Shown: positions 7,993 through 16,296 of the stretch, piece by piece
Position numbering within the stretch: position 1 is the stretch's first letter
Layout of the letters: each line of letters starts with the position of its first letter
DNA from: Prevotella sp.
GTDB lineage: Bacteria > Bacteroidota > Bacteroidia > Bacteroidales > Bacteroidaceae
Direction of reading: 5' to 3'
DNA length: 38,532 nt
Assembly: GCA_022511045.1 (NCBI GenBank)
Contig: JAFLSF010000018.1
Location: forward strand, 1 to 38,532
Notes under the pieces: model-generated
Database searches by the model: none
Told to the model about the DNA's origin: nothing
The model's input: the letters and a program-made list of their open reading frames with translations, nothing else
Program-made: the position numbers and the translations under genes

Positions 7993-8772
7993 ATGGCAAG
8001 TGAAATAAGTCCCAAGGCTGAAATATCGCCCAAAGCGAAAATCGGCAACAACTGTAAAATATTCCCCTTCGCCTATATTGAGGGTGATGTTGAGATAGGC
8101 GATAACTGCATCATCTTCCCATTCGTCAGCATCTTAAACGGAACACGGATGGGCAATAACAACAAGGTACATCAAGGTTCCGTCATTGGTGCACTACCCC
8201 AAGACTTTGAGTTTCGTGGAGAGAAGACAGAGTGTATCATAGGTGAAAGCAATGTCATCCGTGAAAACGTGGTCATTAACCGTGCGACCCATCATGGTGG
8301 CCAGACGGTCATCGGCAATGAGAACGTTTTGATGGAAGGTGCACATATCTCGCACGACACCAAAGTGGGTAACCGCTGCGTCTTTGGCTATGGTTCGAAG
8401 ATTGCTGGCAATTGTATCATTGGAGACTATGTCATCTTCTCCTCGTCAGTAATTGAAAATGCGAAGACACGCGTCGGCACAGGTTCCATGATTCAGGCAG
8501 GTACTACATTCTCGAAAGATGTTCCACCTTACGTTATTATTACCAATGAAGGGGAGTATGGAGGTGTAAACATGGTTATTGGCCGCCAACATGATATTAG
8601 TGAAAAGACATTAAAGCATATCGCCAATGCCTATCGTCTGCTGTTCCAAGGTAAGACAAGTGTCTTTGATGCCGTCAACCAGATAGAAGAACAGGTGCCA
8701 GATGGTGCTGAAATTCGACACATTATTGAGTTTCTCCGTACCACACAGCTCGGCATCATCTCAAAGATGTAA
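7993..8772 (+). CDS. LpxA-like left-handed beta-helix acyltransferase (divergent paralogue)
   Basis: 259 residues made mainly of hexapeptide repeats ([IV]-G-x-x-x-x; about residues 5-180), then a helical C-terminus (HIANAYRLLF...), as in UDP-N-acetylglucosamine O-acyltransferase (262 residues in E. coli). The catalytic histidine region is kept: GAHISHDTKVGN places His118 and His121 opposite E. coli His122 and His125, and DVPPYVI is also present. Two substrate-contact sites are not kept. The HQF motif (His160-Gln161 in E. coli) is replaced by ENAKTRVG, and the Arg-Arg of GLxRRGF is replaced by VIGRQHD. It is therefore probably a paralogue of the housekeeping LpxA, with an altered acceptor or donor or a structural role. 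It is the last gene of the efflux operon. Its 3' end overlaps the convergent HAD gene by 12 nt. Confidence 0.8.
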   Translation: MASEISPKAEISPKAKIGNNCKIFPFAYIEGDVEIGDNCIIFPFVSILNGTRMGNNNKVHQGSVIGALPQDFEFRGEKTECIIGESNVIRENVVINRATHHGGQTVIGNENVLMEGAHISHDTKVGNRCVFGYGSKIAGNCIIGDYVIFSSSVIENAKTRVGTGSMIQAGTTFSKDVPPYVIITNEGEYGGVNMVIGRQHDISEKTLKHIANAYRLLFQGKTSVFDAVNQIEEQVPDGAEIRHIIEFLRTTQLGIISKM

Positions 8773-9462
8773 CAGATCTAACAACTCGCTAAAACGCGAA
8801 ATCTTACGGAGACGTTCGTGGGTGAATTCCTCGCTTTTCTCCAATTCCCATACCACATGATAAGGGATATGCACGGCCCAGGCACCTGCTGTCAGGGCCG
8901 GTGCTATATCTGAGCGGAATGAATTGCCAACCATCAGAGTTTCTTCTGGAGCGACGCCAAGGTTCTCGCACAACTGGCGATACTCTTGTTCAGTTTTGTT
9001 AGATACCGTTTCAACGTGTGAGAAATATTGCTCTAGTCCTGAACGTCGCAACTTTCCTTCTTGGTCCATCAGTTCGCCCTTTGTGAACACCACCAATCGA
9101 TAATGGCGCAAACGAGACAATTCTTGCAAGGTATCCTCCACCTCAGGCAATGGTGTAGTGGGAAATTGCAACAATTGTTGTCCTAACATCAACAATTCCA
9201 TAACAACATCACCTGTGATTTGTCCTCGACTGACACGCACTGCATTTTCTACCAGCGATAAGGTGAATGCTTTGGTGCCATAACCTGTCAGCGATAGATT
9301 CTTGCGCTCTGTCTGAACAAGTCCCTCACTTACTTCACGAGCCGTAACCCAGGGACTAAGCAATTCACAACACCGACGCTCCGCCTCATCAAACCAAGAC
9401 TGGCAGTCCCAAAGCGTATCATCAGCGTCAAAGGCTATAACTTTAATATTATCAAAACTCAT
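8761..9462 (-). CDS. HAD-superfamily hydrolase (phosphatase-like)
   Basis: 233 residues, the size of cap-bearing soluble HAD phosphatases. Motif I is FDADDTLWD (Asp12 nucleophile, Asp14 general acid/base). A helical cap follows (about 20-95). Motif II is the threonine of VVFTKG, motif III the lysine in SNKTEQEY, and motif IV MVGNSFRSDIAPALTAG. All four are intact, so it should be an active Mg-dependent phosphohydrolase in the cytoplasm; the substrate is unknown. It lies 45 nt downstream of the 347-residue secreted protein and may be the last gene of an alaS-led minus-strand unit. Its stop codon lies inside the convergent LpxA-like gene. Confidence 0.85.
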   Translation of the reverse strand: MSFDNIKVIAFDADDTLWDCQSWFDEAERRCCELLSPWVTAREVSEGLVQTERKNLSLTGYGTKAFTLSLVENAVRVSRGQITGDVVMELLMLGQQLLQFPTTPLPEVEDTLQELSRLRHYRLVVFTKGELMDQEGKLRRSGLEQYFSHVETVSNKTEQEYRQLCENLGVAPEETLMVGNSFRSDIAPALTAGAWAVHIPYHVVWELEKSEEFTHERLRKISRFSELLDLLHL

Positions 9463-9507
9463 ATTATCCTAAATGATGGGAATAACTGAAGAGTAACAGA
9501 TAATATG

Positions 9508-10551
9508 TTACTCCCAATAGGTAATGGTACGCTTCTGTAGCACGCTGGTTCTTTGGCTTTGGCTACCTTTCTCCCAATAGCTCAATTGGAGGGAATTGGT
9601 AGTCCAATTACCCTGACTATCGCGTGTCAGAAAGTTATTGTATAGGTTTATCGTCAGAACACACTCGTCTTTCTCCCACACTTTTTGGCTTTCCGACTGC
9701 ACTTCATCGTCACCATTGTATGTATATTCATGAATGTAACTGACGCCAGCTACTGGGTTTTCTTGTTTACGACGCACCAACCGATAGCGGTTATCGTATT
9801 CATAAGTGATAATACTATAACCCTCTTTCTCTGTCATCCGAGCCTGTCGCAGGTAACCAAAAGAATCATATTGCCGTTCCTGCAAGTCTGGATTCTCCAA
9901 CTTGCCGTCTTGCGCAAAACGTAGGAACTGGTCTTCACTGACTGGGTTCTCTGTTGTCACCTCCTGTACAAGTCCACGCAACCCCATCACTCGTGCATCC
10001 TTGTAATAAGCACTCTCCACAAGATACAATACCCGAATGTCGCGGGAGCCGTTTGCGTTGGTAGCAACAGACAATTTGATGCTACCCTCATCGCCTATCA
10101 CCACCCATGCATCAACATACTGCGTTAATTCGCCATGCTCTTGAGACAACTTATGCCGAAAATACTCAAGATTGCGCTCCAGCATCTTTTCCGTACTATA
10201 AGGCCCAATAGTAACGTATGCAGAGTTCACAAGATGCGTCTCTGGATGTACGGTAACCATTAGTTTGGCACGAATCCCATAGAACGTACCACGAAAATAA
10301 TAGTCTTCATTATCGTCTGACTGTCCCCAAGAAGCCCATTCTGCGGTCTTTAAACGTTTCGACACGCTATCTACGGGACCTTCTAAAGAAACCCCCATTA
10401 GTCGTAGACTATTGGGGTCATTCTGGGGAGTAAAGGATATAGGATAAGCAGCAGAAGGCACAGAATAAAAGGCGAGCGGTAAAAAAACAGCCAAAGCTAT
10501 TATCATACCACGCACCATCATTCTACCAAAGATACTCTCCCACAGAACCAT
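9508..10551 (-). CDS. Secreted protein of unknown function with YD-repeat-like C-terminus
   Basis: 347 residues; I do not recognise a named family. A hydrophobic signal segment (MIIALAVFLPLAFYSVPSAA) is followed by a plausible signal-peptidase site (SAA/YP), so the protein should be exported. Internal ATGs (residues 11, 12 and 16) give a more compact signal peptide than the first. The middle region (about 45-170) is a mixed alpha/beta stretch. The C-terminal part (about 220-347) has repeats built round tyrosines (YDSFGYLRQARM, TYEYDNRYRLVRRKQ, YIHEYTYNGDDEVQ) that resemble the YD repeats of RHS-type shells, though far too few for a cage. It lies 35 nt after alaS. Exact function is unknown. 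Confidence 0.75.
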   Translation of the reverse strand: MVLWESIFGRMMVRGMIIALAVFLPLAFYSVPSAAYPISFTPQNDPNSLRLMGVSLEGPVDSVSKRLKTAEWASWGQSDDNEDYYFRGTFYGIRAKLMVTVHPETHLVNSAYVTIGPYSTEKMLERNLEYFRHKLSQEHGELTQYVDAWVVIGDEGSIKLSVATNANGSRDIRVLYLVESAYYKDARVMGLRGLVQEVTTENPVSEDQFLRFAQDGKLENPDLQERQYDSFGYLRQARMTEKEGYSIITYEYDNRYRLVRRKQENPVAGVSYIHEYTYNGDDEVQSESQKVWEKDECVLTINLYNNFLTRDSQGNWTTNSLQLSYWEKGSQSQRTSVLQKRTITYWE

Positions 10552-10586
10552 CCTCTAACCTACTTACAATGGTTTCTCCCTACGCC

Positions 10587-13268
10587 TTATAATTTTGCCA
10601 GTTCCACAACCCTATCCACAGCCGCAGAAAGACCATCGGGATTCTTACCGCCAGCTGATGCAAAATGGGGCTGACCACCGCCACCACCTTGTATAAGCTT
10701 GGCTGCTTCGCGAACCATCTGACCTGCATTAAGCCCGTGTTCTTTCACAATATCGTCACTAAGCATCACGCTGAGCAAAGGTTTATTATCGCTCTTAGAG
10801 CCGATAACACATACTAAACTCTCGGGAATAGCCTCGCGTATTTTGAAGACAAGGTCTTTAGCGGCCTGCGGAGTGATAGGCAGAATAGCTTTCACCACTT
10901 TCACGCCGTTCACCATTTGAGCCTTCTCCACTAATTGTTGTTTAGCACGCTCTACGGCCTGCTCTTGGAACTGTTCAATTTCGCGCTTCATCGTGTCGTG
11001 CTCGTCAATGTATTTCTGAATGACACCTTGCAAGTCCTTAGCATTGTTGAAGAATGAACGCACAGTTTTCAAAGTATCTTCCAACTGATACAGCATCTCC
11101 TCGCACTCCTGTCCCGTCTTGGCCTCTATACGGCGGATGCCAGCTGCCACCGAACTTTCAGCAACTATCTTGAAAAAGCCAATGCGTCCTGTCGACGTAG
11201 CATGAATACCACCACAGAACTCACAAGAGGGTCCAAAGCGTACTACGCGTACCTTTTCACCATACTTCTCGCCAAACAGGGCAATAGCCCCGAGTTTTTT
11301 CGCCTCCTCGAAAGGCATATCACGATGTTCGTCAATATGAATATCTTGGCGAATCATATCGTTCACCATACGCTCCACTTGCCGCAACTCGTCGTCGCTT
11401 ACCTTTTGGAAATGAGAGAAGTCAAAGCGCAATGTATCATCACTGACGTAAGAACCCTTTTGCTCTACATGGTCACCCAGCACTTGTTTCAAGGCATAGT
11501 CTAATAAATGCGTAGCGGTATGGTTAGCAGCTGAAGCATTACGTTTGTCGGTATCAACGCACGCCATAAACTCAGCCTCGGGGTTCTTCGGCAGTTGCTT
11601 CACAATATGTACACTCTGATTGTTCTCGCGCTTAGTGTCGATAATTTCGATAGTTTCCAATTCTCCAGCCAGAACACCGCGATCACCTACCTGTCCGCCC
11701 ATCTCACCATAGAACGGAGTGTAGTCGAGCACCAGTTCGTAGAACTCGTTCTTCTTCTGCGTCACCTTTCTATAACGTAGGATATGGCAAGGATATTCCG
11801 TATAATCATAACCCACAAACACTTGCTCCTTAGCATCTCCTCGCACTTCCACCCAATCAGAGTTCTCTACAGCAGCAGCATTGCGCGCACGCTCTTTCTG
11901 CTTCTGCATCTCTACGTCAAACTGCTTTTCGTCTACGGTAAAGCCGTTCTCCCTGCAGATAAGTTCCGTTAAGTCAAGGGGGAAGCCATAAGTATCAAAT
12001 AGACGGAAGGCTTGTACGCCGTCCAATTCACTCTTGCCTTGTGCCTTTAACTCGTCCATAGCTTTGTCCAACAACTGAATACCCTTATCCAAAGTGCGTA
12101 GGAACGAGTCCTCCTCTTCTTTGATGACCTTAGTTATCAGCGTCTGCTGGGCCTTCAATTCGGGGAAAGCTTCACCCATCTCATAAACCAATGTAGGCAC
12201 GAGGCGGAACAAGAAACCATCTTTCTGTCCCAAGAAAGTATAGGCATAACGAACGGCACGACGTAAGATGCGACGGATAACATAACCAGCCTTAGCATTT
12301 GACGGCAACTGACCATCGGCTATGGAGAACGCCACCGCTCTCAAATGGTCAGCACATACACGCATAGCTACATTGATTTCGTCCTGTTTCTTCAGGTCTT
12401 CATCAGAGCCTTGCCAATTTCTTTCCTCCTCAAATGTGGTGTATCTCAGCCCCGTCAGTTGCTCTTCGGCCTTAATGATTGGCTGGAACACATCAGTATC
12501 ATAGTTCGAATGTTTGCCCTGCATCATACGCACTAAGCGCTCAAAACCCATACCCGTGTCAATGACATTCATTGAGAGCTTCTCCAAACTTCCATCTGAT
12601 TTGCGGTTGAATTGCATGAACACAAGGTTCCATATCTCAATCACCTGCGGGTCATCCTTGTTCACAAGGTCGCGGCCACTAATGCCGCTGGCCTTACGCT
12701 GCTCGGGTGTACGCGAATCTACATGGATTTCAGAGCAGGGGCCACAAGGTCCCGTATCGCCCATTTCCCAGAAGTTGTCGTGCTTGTTACCATTTATGAT
12801 ATGGTCCTCGGGCACATGCTTAGCCCAATAGCGGGCTGCCTCATCGTCTCGAGGAATATTCTCTTCGGGCGAGCCCTCAAATACGGTAACGTATAGGTCT
12901 TCTGGATTGAGCTTCAGCACATCCACCAGATACTCCCACGCCATATCAATAGCGCCCTCCTTGAAATAGTCTCCAAACGACCAGTTGCCCAGCATCTCAA
13001 ACATAGTATGGTGGTATGTATCGTGTCCTACTTCCTCCAGGTCGTTATGCTTACCCGACACGCGCAGACACTTCTGTGTATCGGCACGGCGGCGGGGTTC
13101 TGGTTCACGGGTGCCCAATATAATGTCTTTCCACTGGTTCATACCAGCATTGGTGAACATCAGCGTAGGGTCGTCCTTAATTACCATAGGAGCAGAAGGC
13201 ACAATAGCGTGCTGCTTCGTCTCAAAAAACTTCTTGAAAGATTCGCGAATCTCGTTAGCGGTCATCAT
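10587..13268 (-). CDS. alaS: Alanine-tRNA ligase
   Basis: 893 residues from the chosen start, the normal length. It charges tRNA-Ala in the cytoplasm. The class II catalytic core occupies roughly the first 260 residues ([15 protein letters not shown]..., [15 protein letters not shown]). An editing domain follows, with the zinc/editing motifs HTATH and CGGIH. The C-terminal DHHA1/C-Ala region ends in the glycine-rich [14 protein letters not shown]. The reading frame is open 60 codons further upstream, but that extension is excluded. The promoter -7 box lies at 13302-13310, inside it, and homologues begin at TANEIR. ATGs at 13268 and 13265 are adjacent and cannot be separated. Two minus-strand genes follow closely. 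Confidence 0.96.
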   Translation of the reverse strand: MMTANEIRESFKKFFETKQHAIVPSAPMVIKDDPTLMFTNAGMNQWKDIILGTREPEPRRRADTQKCLRVSGKHNDLEEVGHDTYHHTMFEMLGNWSFGDYFKEGAIDMAWEYLVDVLKLNPEDLYVTVFEGSPEENIPRDDEAARYWAKHVPEDHIINGNKHDNFWEMGDTGPCGPCSEIHVDSRTPEQRKASGISGRDLVNKDDPQVIEIWNLVFMQFNRKSDGSLEKLSMNVIDTGMGFERLVRMMQGKHSNYDTDVFQPIIKAEEQLTGLRYTTFEEERNWQGSDEDLKKQDEINVAMRVCADHLRAVAFSIADGQLPSNAKAGYVIRRILRRAVRYAYTFLGQKDGFLFRLVPTLVYEMGEAFPELKAQQTLITKVIKEEEDSFLRTLDKGIQLLDKAMDELKAQGKSELDGVQAFRLFDTYGFPLDLTELICRENGFTVDEKQFDVEMQKQKERARNAAAVENSDWVEVRGDAKEQVFVGYDYTEYPCHILRYRKVTQKKNEFYELVLDYTPFYGEMGGQVGDRGVLAGELETIEIIDTKRENNQSVHIVKQLPKNPEAEFMACVDTDKRNASAANHTATHLLDYALKQVLGDHVEQKGSYVSDDTLRFDFSHFQKVSDDELRQVERMVNDMIRQDIHIDEHRDMPFEEAKKLGAIALFGEKYGEKVRVVRFGPSCEFCGGIHATSTGRIGFFKIVAESSVAAGIRRIEAKTGQECEEMLYQLEDTLKTVRSFFNNAKDLQGVIQKYIDEHDTMKREIEQFQEQAVERAKQQLVEKAQMVNGVKVVKAILPITPQAAKDLVFKIREAIPESLVCVIGSKSDNKPLLSVMLSDDIVKEHGLNAGQMVREAAKLIQGGGGGQPHFASAGGKNPDGLSAAVDRVVELAKL

Positions 13269-13301
13269 CTTATTTACTGATTTACTGATTTCAATTTGCG
13301 T

Positions 13302-13333
13302 GCAAAGGTACGAATAAGCAGGAACAATACAAA
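13302..13333 (-). promoter_or_regulatory. alaS promoter
   Basis: On the minus strand, TACCTTTGC (13310 to 13302) is preceded after 19 bp by TTTG (13333 to 13330). This places transcription start near 13296 and a leader of under 30 nt before alaS. It also fixes the alaS start, since the longer open frame crosses the promoter. The 18 nt at 13318 to 13301 are identical to those at 216-233. Confidence 0.8.
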
Positions 13334-13435
13334 ACAAATTTGGATTTATTTTTATTGGCGAGCAGGTCTCCATAAGGTGACAAAACGGGGAGACATTCGT
13401 CTTATATATTAGAAATTTAATATTTAGCAATAACG

Positions 13436-14374
13436 ATGGAAACAACATGCAAGAAGCCGTTGAGCGGCATTATTCCCCCTCTGGTAACCCCTCTGAAGGA
13501 CAACGAGACACTGGACATAGAGAGTTTGGAACGACTGATTGAACACCTCATTGAGGGTGGTGTACACGGTTTGTTCGTTTTAGGCACAACGGGCGAGGAA
13601 CAGAGTCTGAGTTATGATGTAAGAAAGCAGATGATTAAGGAGTCGTGCCGCATCAATCACGGACGACTGCCTCTGTTGGCTTGCATCACGGACACGTCTA
13701 TAGAGGAGAGCGTCCGACTGGCTAAGTTGGCCGCTGATTATGGTGCCAATGGAGTGGTGAGCGCTCCACCCTATTATTTTGCTACGGGTCAGCCCGAGTT
13801 GGCTCAATATTACGAAGAGTTGGTGCCGCGCCTACCTTTGCCCCTGTTCTTATATAATATGCCCAGCCATGTAAAGGTAAGCTTTGCTCCAGAGACGGTA
13901 GCACGCATTGCCCAATCGGAGCGGGTTGTAGGATTCAAGGACTCAAGTGCTAACGCTGTTTACTTCCAGAGCGTGATGTACAAGATGCAGCACCGCAAGG
14001 ACTTTGCTATGCTGGTAGGCCCAGAGGAGATTACTGGCGAATGTGTACTGATGGGTGCTCAAGGTGGTATCAACGGCGGTGCAAATATGTTCCCTGAGTT
14101 GTATGTAGCCATGTATAATGCCGCTAAGGCACACGACGTTGAGTGCATGATGCCCCTACAACAGCTTATTATGCAGATTTCCGCATCTATCTATACCGTA
14201 GGCCGACACGGCTCGAGTTATCTGAAGGGACTAAAGTGTGCCTTGTCGCTTTTGGGTATTATCAACGATGATTTTGTGGCCTCGCCATTCTATAAGTTCG
14301 AGGAGCCCGAGCGCGAAAAGATTCGTCAGGCTTTGGCAGCACTGCCCATAGAAAACGGAAAGCTAAAAATCTAA
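13436..14374 (+). CDS. DapA/NanA-family aldolase (probable sugar-acid or sialic-acid-type lyase)
   Basis: 312 residues, a TIM-barrel class I aldolase. The Schiff-base lysine is Lys168 in VVGFKDSS, the active-site tyrosine is Tyr140 in FLYNMPSH, and the pyruvate-carboxylate loop is GTTGEEQSL (from residue 50). These enzymes cleave or form a bond next to pyruvate. The dihydrodipicolinate synthases carry an Arg in YNVPxRTG; here that position is His (YNMPSHVKV). A role in lysine synthesis is therefore unlikely. Co-location with a sodium/solute symporter 29 nt downstream points to uptake and cleavage of a 2-keto-3-deoxy sugar acid or N-acylneuraminate-like compound (inference). The gene is divergent from alaS. 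No convincing TAnnTTTG promoter was found for it. Confidence 0.85.
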   Translation: METTCKKPLSGIIPPLVTPLKDNETLDIESLERLIEHLIEGGVHGLFVLGTTGEEQSLSYDVRKQMIKESCRINHGRLPLLACITDTSIEESVRLAKLAADYGANGVVSAPPYYFATGQPELAQYYEELVPRLPLPLFLYNMPSHVKVSFAPETVARIAQSERVVGFKDSSANAVYFQSVMYKMQHRKDFAMLVGPEEITGECVLMGAQGGINGGANMFPELYVAMYNAAKAHDVECMMPLQQLIMQISASIYTVGRHGSSYLKGLKCALSLLGIINDDFVASPFYKFEEPEREKIRQALAALPIENGKLKI

Positions 14375-14403
14375 TCGTTAAACCATTACCCTTTCTCCCC
14401 ATC

Positions 14404-15888
14404 ATGCAACTAATTGACTTTATCATCTTCATTGTCTTCACCCTCGGCGTGGTGGTGTTCGGCTGCTCATTCTTCAAAAAAGGCAGCTCAGCCGACGAGT
14501 TCACATCCGCAGGCCATAGCATTCCTGGCTGGGTAGTGGGCATGAGTATCTTTGCTACATACGTGTCGAGCATTTCATACATCGGCTATCCTGGCAAGGC
14601 TTTCGCCTCGAACTGGAACGCCTTTGTGTTTTCACTATCAATACCCATTGCCAGCTATTTTGCAGCAAAATACTTTGTACCGTTCTATAGGCATAGCGGT
14701 AGCGTGTCGGCCTATACATTCCTTGAGGAAAGATTTGGCGCGTGGGCGCGTATTTATGCCTCGGCCTGTTATTTGCTGACACAGATAGCCCGCATGGGTA
14801 GCATCCTCTACCTGCTGGCTGTCCCGATGTACATTCTCATGGGATGGAACTTGCATGTAGTCATCATTTGCACCTCTATCGGTATCATTATCTATTCCAT
14901 GATGGGCGGCCTAAAGGCGGTCATTTGGGCAGATGCCATACAAGGCATCATCCTCATTGGTGGCGCTTTGCTGTGTTTGGGCATTCTTATGTTCTCTATG
15001 CCCGAAGGCCCCATGCAAACTTTCGATATGGCTATCCATTCGCCAGAGGGCAACAAGTTCTCGTTAGGTGCCTTTACCAGCGACCTCACCACTTCAACTT
15101 TCTGGGTGTGCCTCATCTATGGAATTTTCATCAATTTGCAAAATTACGGCATCGACCAAAACTATGTACAACGCTACCATGCTGCCAAGACTGATAAGGA
15201 TGCAAAGTTCTCGGCACTCTTCGGCGGCTATCTGTTCATACCCGTCTCCGCTCTTTTCTTCCTCATCGGTTCGGCACTCTATAGCTATTACACCGCAGGA
15301 GTAGCTCCATTGCCCGAGGAGATAGCACAAAAGCCCGACTATGTTTTCCCATACTTTATAGTTAATGGACTACCTATAGGATTACGCGGTCTGTTGATTG
15401 CCAGCATCTTTGCCGCAGGTATGAGTACTGTGTCGACCAGCGTCACCAGTGCCGCCACTATCTTCTTGACGGATTATTGGCGTCCATTCTTCCGAAAGAT
15501 AGGACGCAGCCCCGAAAACCACCGCCGCTTGGAACTTACAGTAGTGCGCCTCTCCAGTGTAGTGGTAGGCCTGTTGGGAGCCATTGTCGCCATTGCCATG
15601 CTAAGCGTAGAGAGCATTATTGATGCGTGGTGGACCTTGTCAAGTATCTTCTCGGGAGGTATGCTGGGCTTGTTCCTTTTGGGTTGCATACCTCAGAAAA
15701 TCAACCGTCCAGCTGCCCTCACAGGCTGTCTCTGCGGTATTTTCGTCATCGGTTGGATTTCTTTGGCTGACATGTGGAACCTTCCAGGCATCCATTTGCA
15801 CCCATATCTGGCCATCGTACTAGGCACCTGCATCATCTTCCTCGTCGGTTTCTTCGCTACCATACTTCTGAAAAAGACTAAGAATTAG
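14404..15888 (+). CDS. Sodium:solute symporter (SSS family)
   Basis: 494 residues with about 13 hydrophobic helices, as expected for the SSS/SGLT family, which imports sugars, sialic acid, proline or other small solutes with Na+. The family hallmark around TM7 is present (NLQNYGIDQNYVQRYHAAKTDKDAK), together with the IFAAGMSTVSTSVTSAATI helix that carries the second sodium-site serines/threonines. It starts 29 nt after the aldolase gene, so the two are almost certainly co-transcribed and share a substrate pathway. Which solute is carried is not readable. SSS members that carry sialic acid are known, but no nanK, nanE, epimerase or sialidase is in view. Confidence 0.92.
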   Translation: MQLIDFIIFIVFTLGVVVFGCSFFKKGSSADEFTSAGHSIPGWVVGMSIFATYVSSISYIGYPGKAFASNWNAFVFSLSIPIASYFAAKYFVPFYRHSGSVSAYTFLEERFGAWARIYASACYLLTQIARMGSILYLLAVPMYILMGWNLHVVIICTSIGIIIYSMMGGLKAVIWADAIQGIILIGGALLCLGILMFSMPEGPMQTFDMAIHSPEGNKFSLGAFTSDLTTSTFWVCLIYGIFINLQNYGIDQNYVQRYHAAKTDKDAKFSALFGGYLFIPVSALFFLIGSALYSYYTAGVAPLPEEIAQKPDYVFPYFIVNGLPIGLRGLLIASIFAAGMSTVSTSVTSAATIFLTDYWRPFFRKIGRSPENHRRLELTVVRLSSVVVGLLGAIVAIAMLSVESIIDAWWTLSSIFSGGMLGLFLLGCIPQKINRPAALTGCLCGIFVIGWISLADMWNLPGIHLHPYLAIVLGTCIIFLVGFFATILLKKTKN

Positions 15889-15895
15889 ACGGAAA

Positions 15896-15950
15896 GAGGT
15901 CATAATGACAAAAGCAAAGTCACGACCTCGCCATGCTTGCCATTCATGGC
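15896..15950 (+). terminator. Two consecutive hairpins after the symporter gene (possible terminator)
   Basis: GAGGTC (15896-15901) pairs with GACCTC (15924-15929), with an inner TGAC/GTCA stem. Directly after it GCCATG (15930-15935) pairs with CATGGC (15945-15950). A T-run comes only at 15986-15992, so this is not a textbook intrinsic terminator. It does mark the end of the aldolase-symporter unit. Confidence 0.45.
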
Positions 15951-16100
15951 TGTCTAGTTGGTAACAAGTAACAGATGGAACACTCTTTTTTTATAAGTAA
16001 TAATTTGTGAGTTCTTAGATACAGATTAGCATTAATTTTACACAAAAACGGACGTGATTGTTAAAAAAAAGAGCCTAAATGTATCTTTTTTATAATTTTA

Positions 16101-16133
16101 TTTGCAGAAATGTAAGGAATTGATTACCTTTGC
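16101..16133 (+). promoter_or_regulatory. Promoter of the SusC/SusD operon
   Basis: TTTG at 16101-16104, a 20-bp gap, then TACCTTTGC at 16125-16133. Transcription should start about 16140, leaving a leader of about 157 nt before the susC ATG at 16297. The strong consensus suggests a housekeeping-sigma promoter, with regulation either by an activator encoded elsewhere or at the leader level. Confidence 0.8.
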
Positions 16134-16147
16134 AGCCGATTTGCGTT

Positions 16148-16223
16148 TGCGCATACAGAAGACCTCTTGCTAAGGAGGGAGTTAACATATTAGATGTATA
16201 TGCGCATTACGCGGAAGAATTAG
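16148..16223 (+). other. Structured susC leader with sequestered SD-like sequence and 9-codon uORF
   Basis: TGCGCATA (16148-16155) is the exact reverse complement of TATGCGCA (16199-16206). Enclosed is a hairpin CCTCTT-GCTA-AGGAGG (16163-16178), whose 3' arm is part of a perfect Shine-Dalgarno-like AAGGAGG (16172-16178), rare in this genome. A short frame from ATG 16194 to TAG 16223 reads MYMRITRKN. Spacing from AAGGAGG to the ATG is 15 nt, longer than ideal. A translation-coupled or attenuating leader is possible. Confidence 0.45.
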
Positions 16224-16296
16224 GCGAAGGACCTTTAATGGGACAAGCCACCAAGATTGTTAGGATAAGAACAAAAATAAAATTTAAGAGAGTGTT

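Larger units (their letters stand above)
15889..16296 (+). other. Intergenic region with promoter and long leader before susC
   Basis: 408 bp without a gene. It holds, in order: the double hairpin (15896-15950), a T-run (15986-15992), an AT-rich stretch without recognisable features (15993-16100), the susC promoter (16101-16133) and a leader of about 157 nt with paired elements and a 9-codon open frame. No tRNA, known riboswitch or ECF-sigma/anti-sigma gene is visible. Confidence 0.7.

Noticed and set aside
13366..13394. GTCTCC/GGAGAC inverted repeat between alaS and the aldolase gene
   Set aside because: Only 6 bp with a 17-nt gap; it could be an operator but there is no regulator gene or second copy to support it.
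13269..13448. 60-codon N-terminal extension of alaS
   Set aside because: It contains the alaS promoter and is not conserved in known alanyl-tRNA synthetases.
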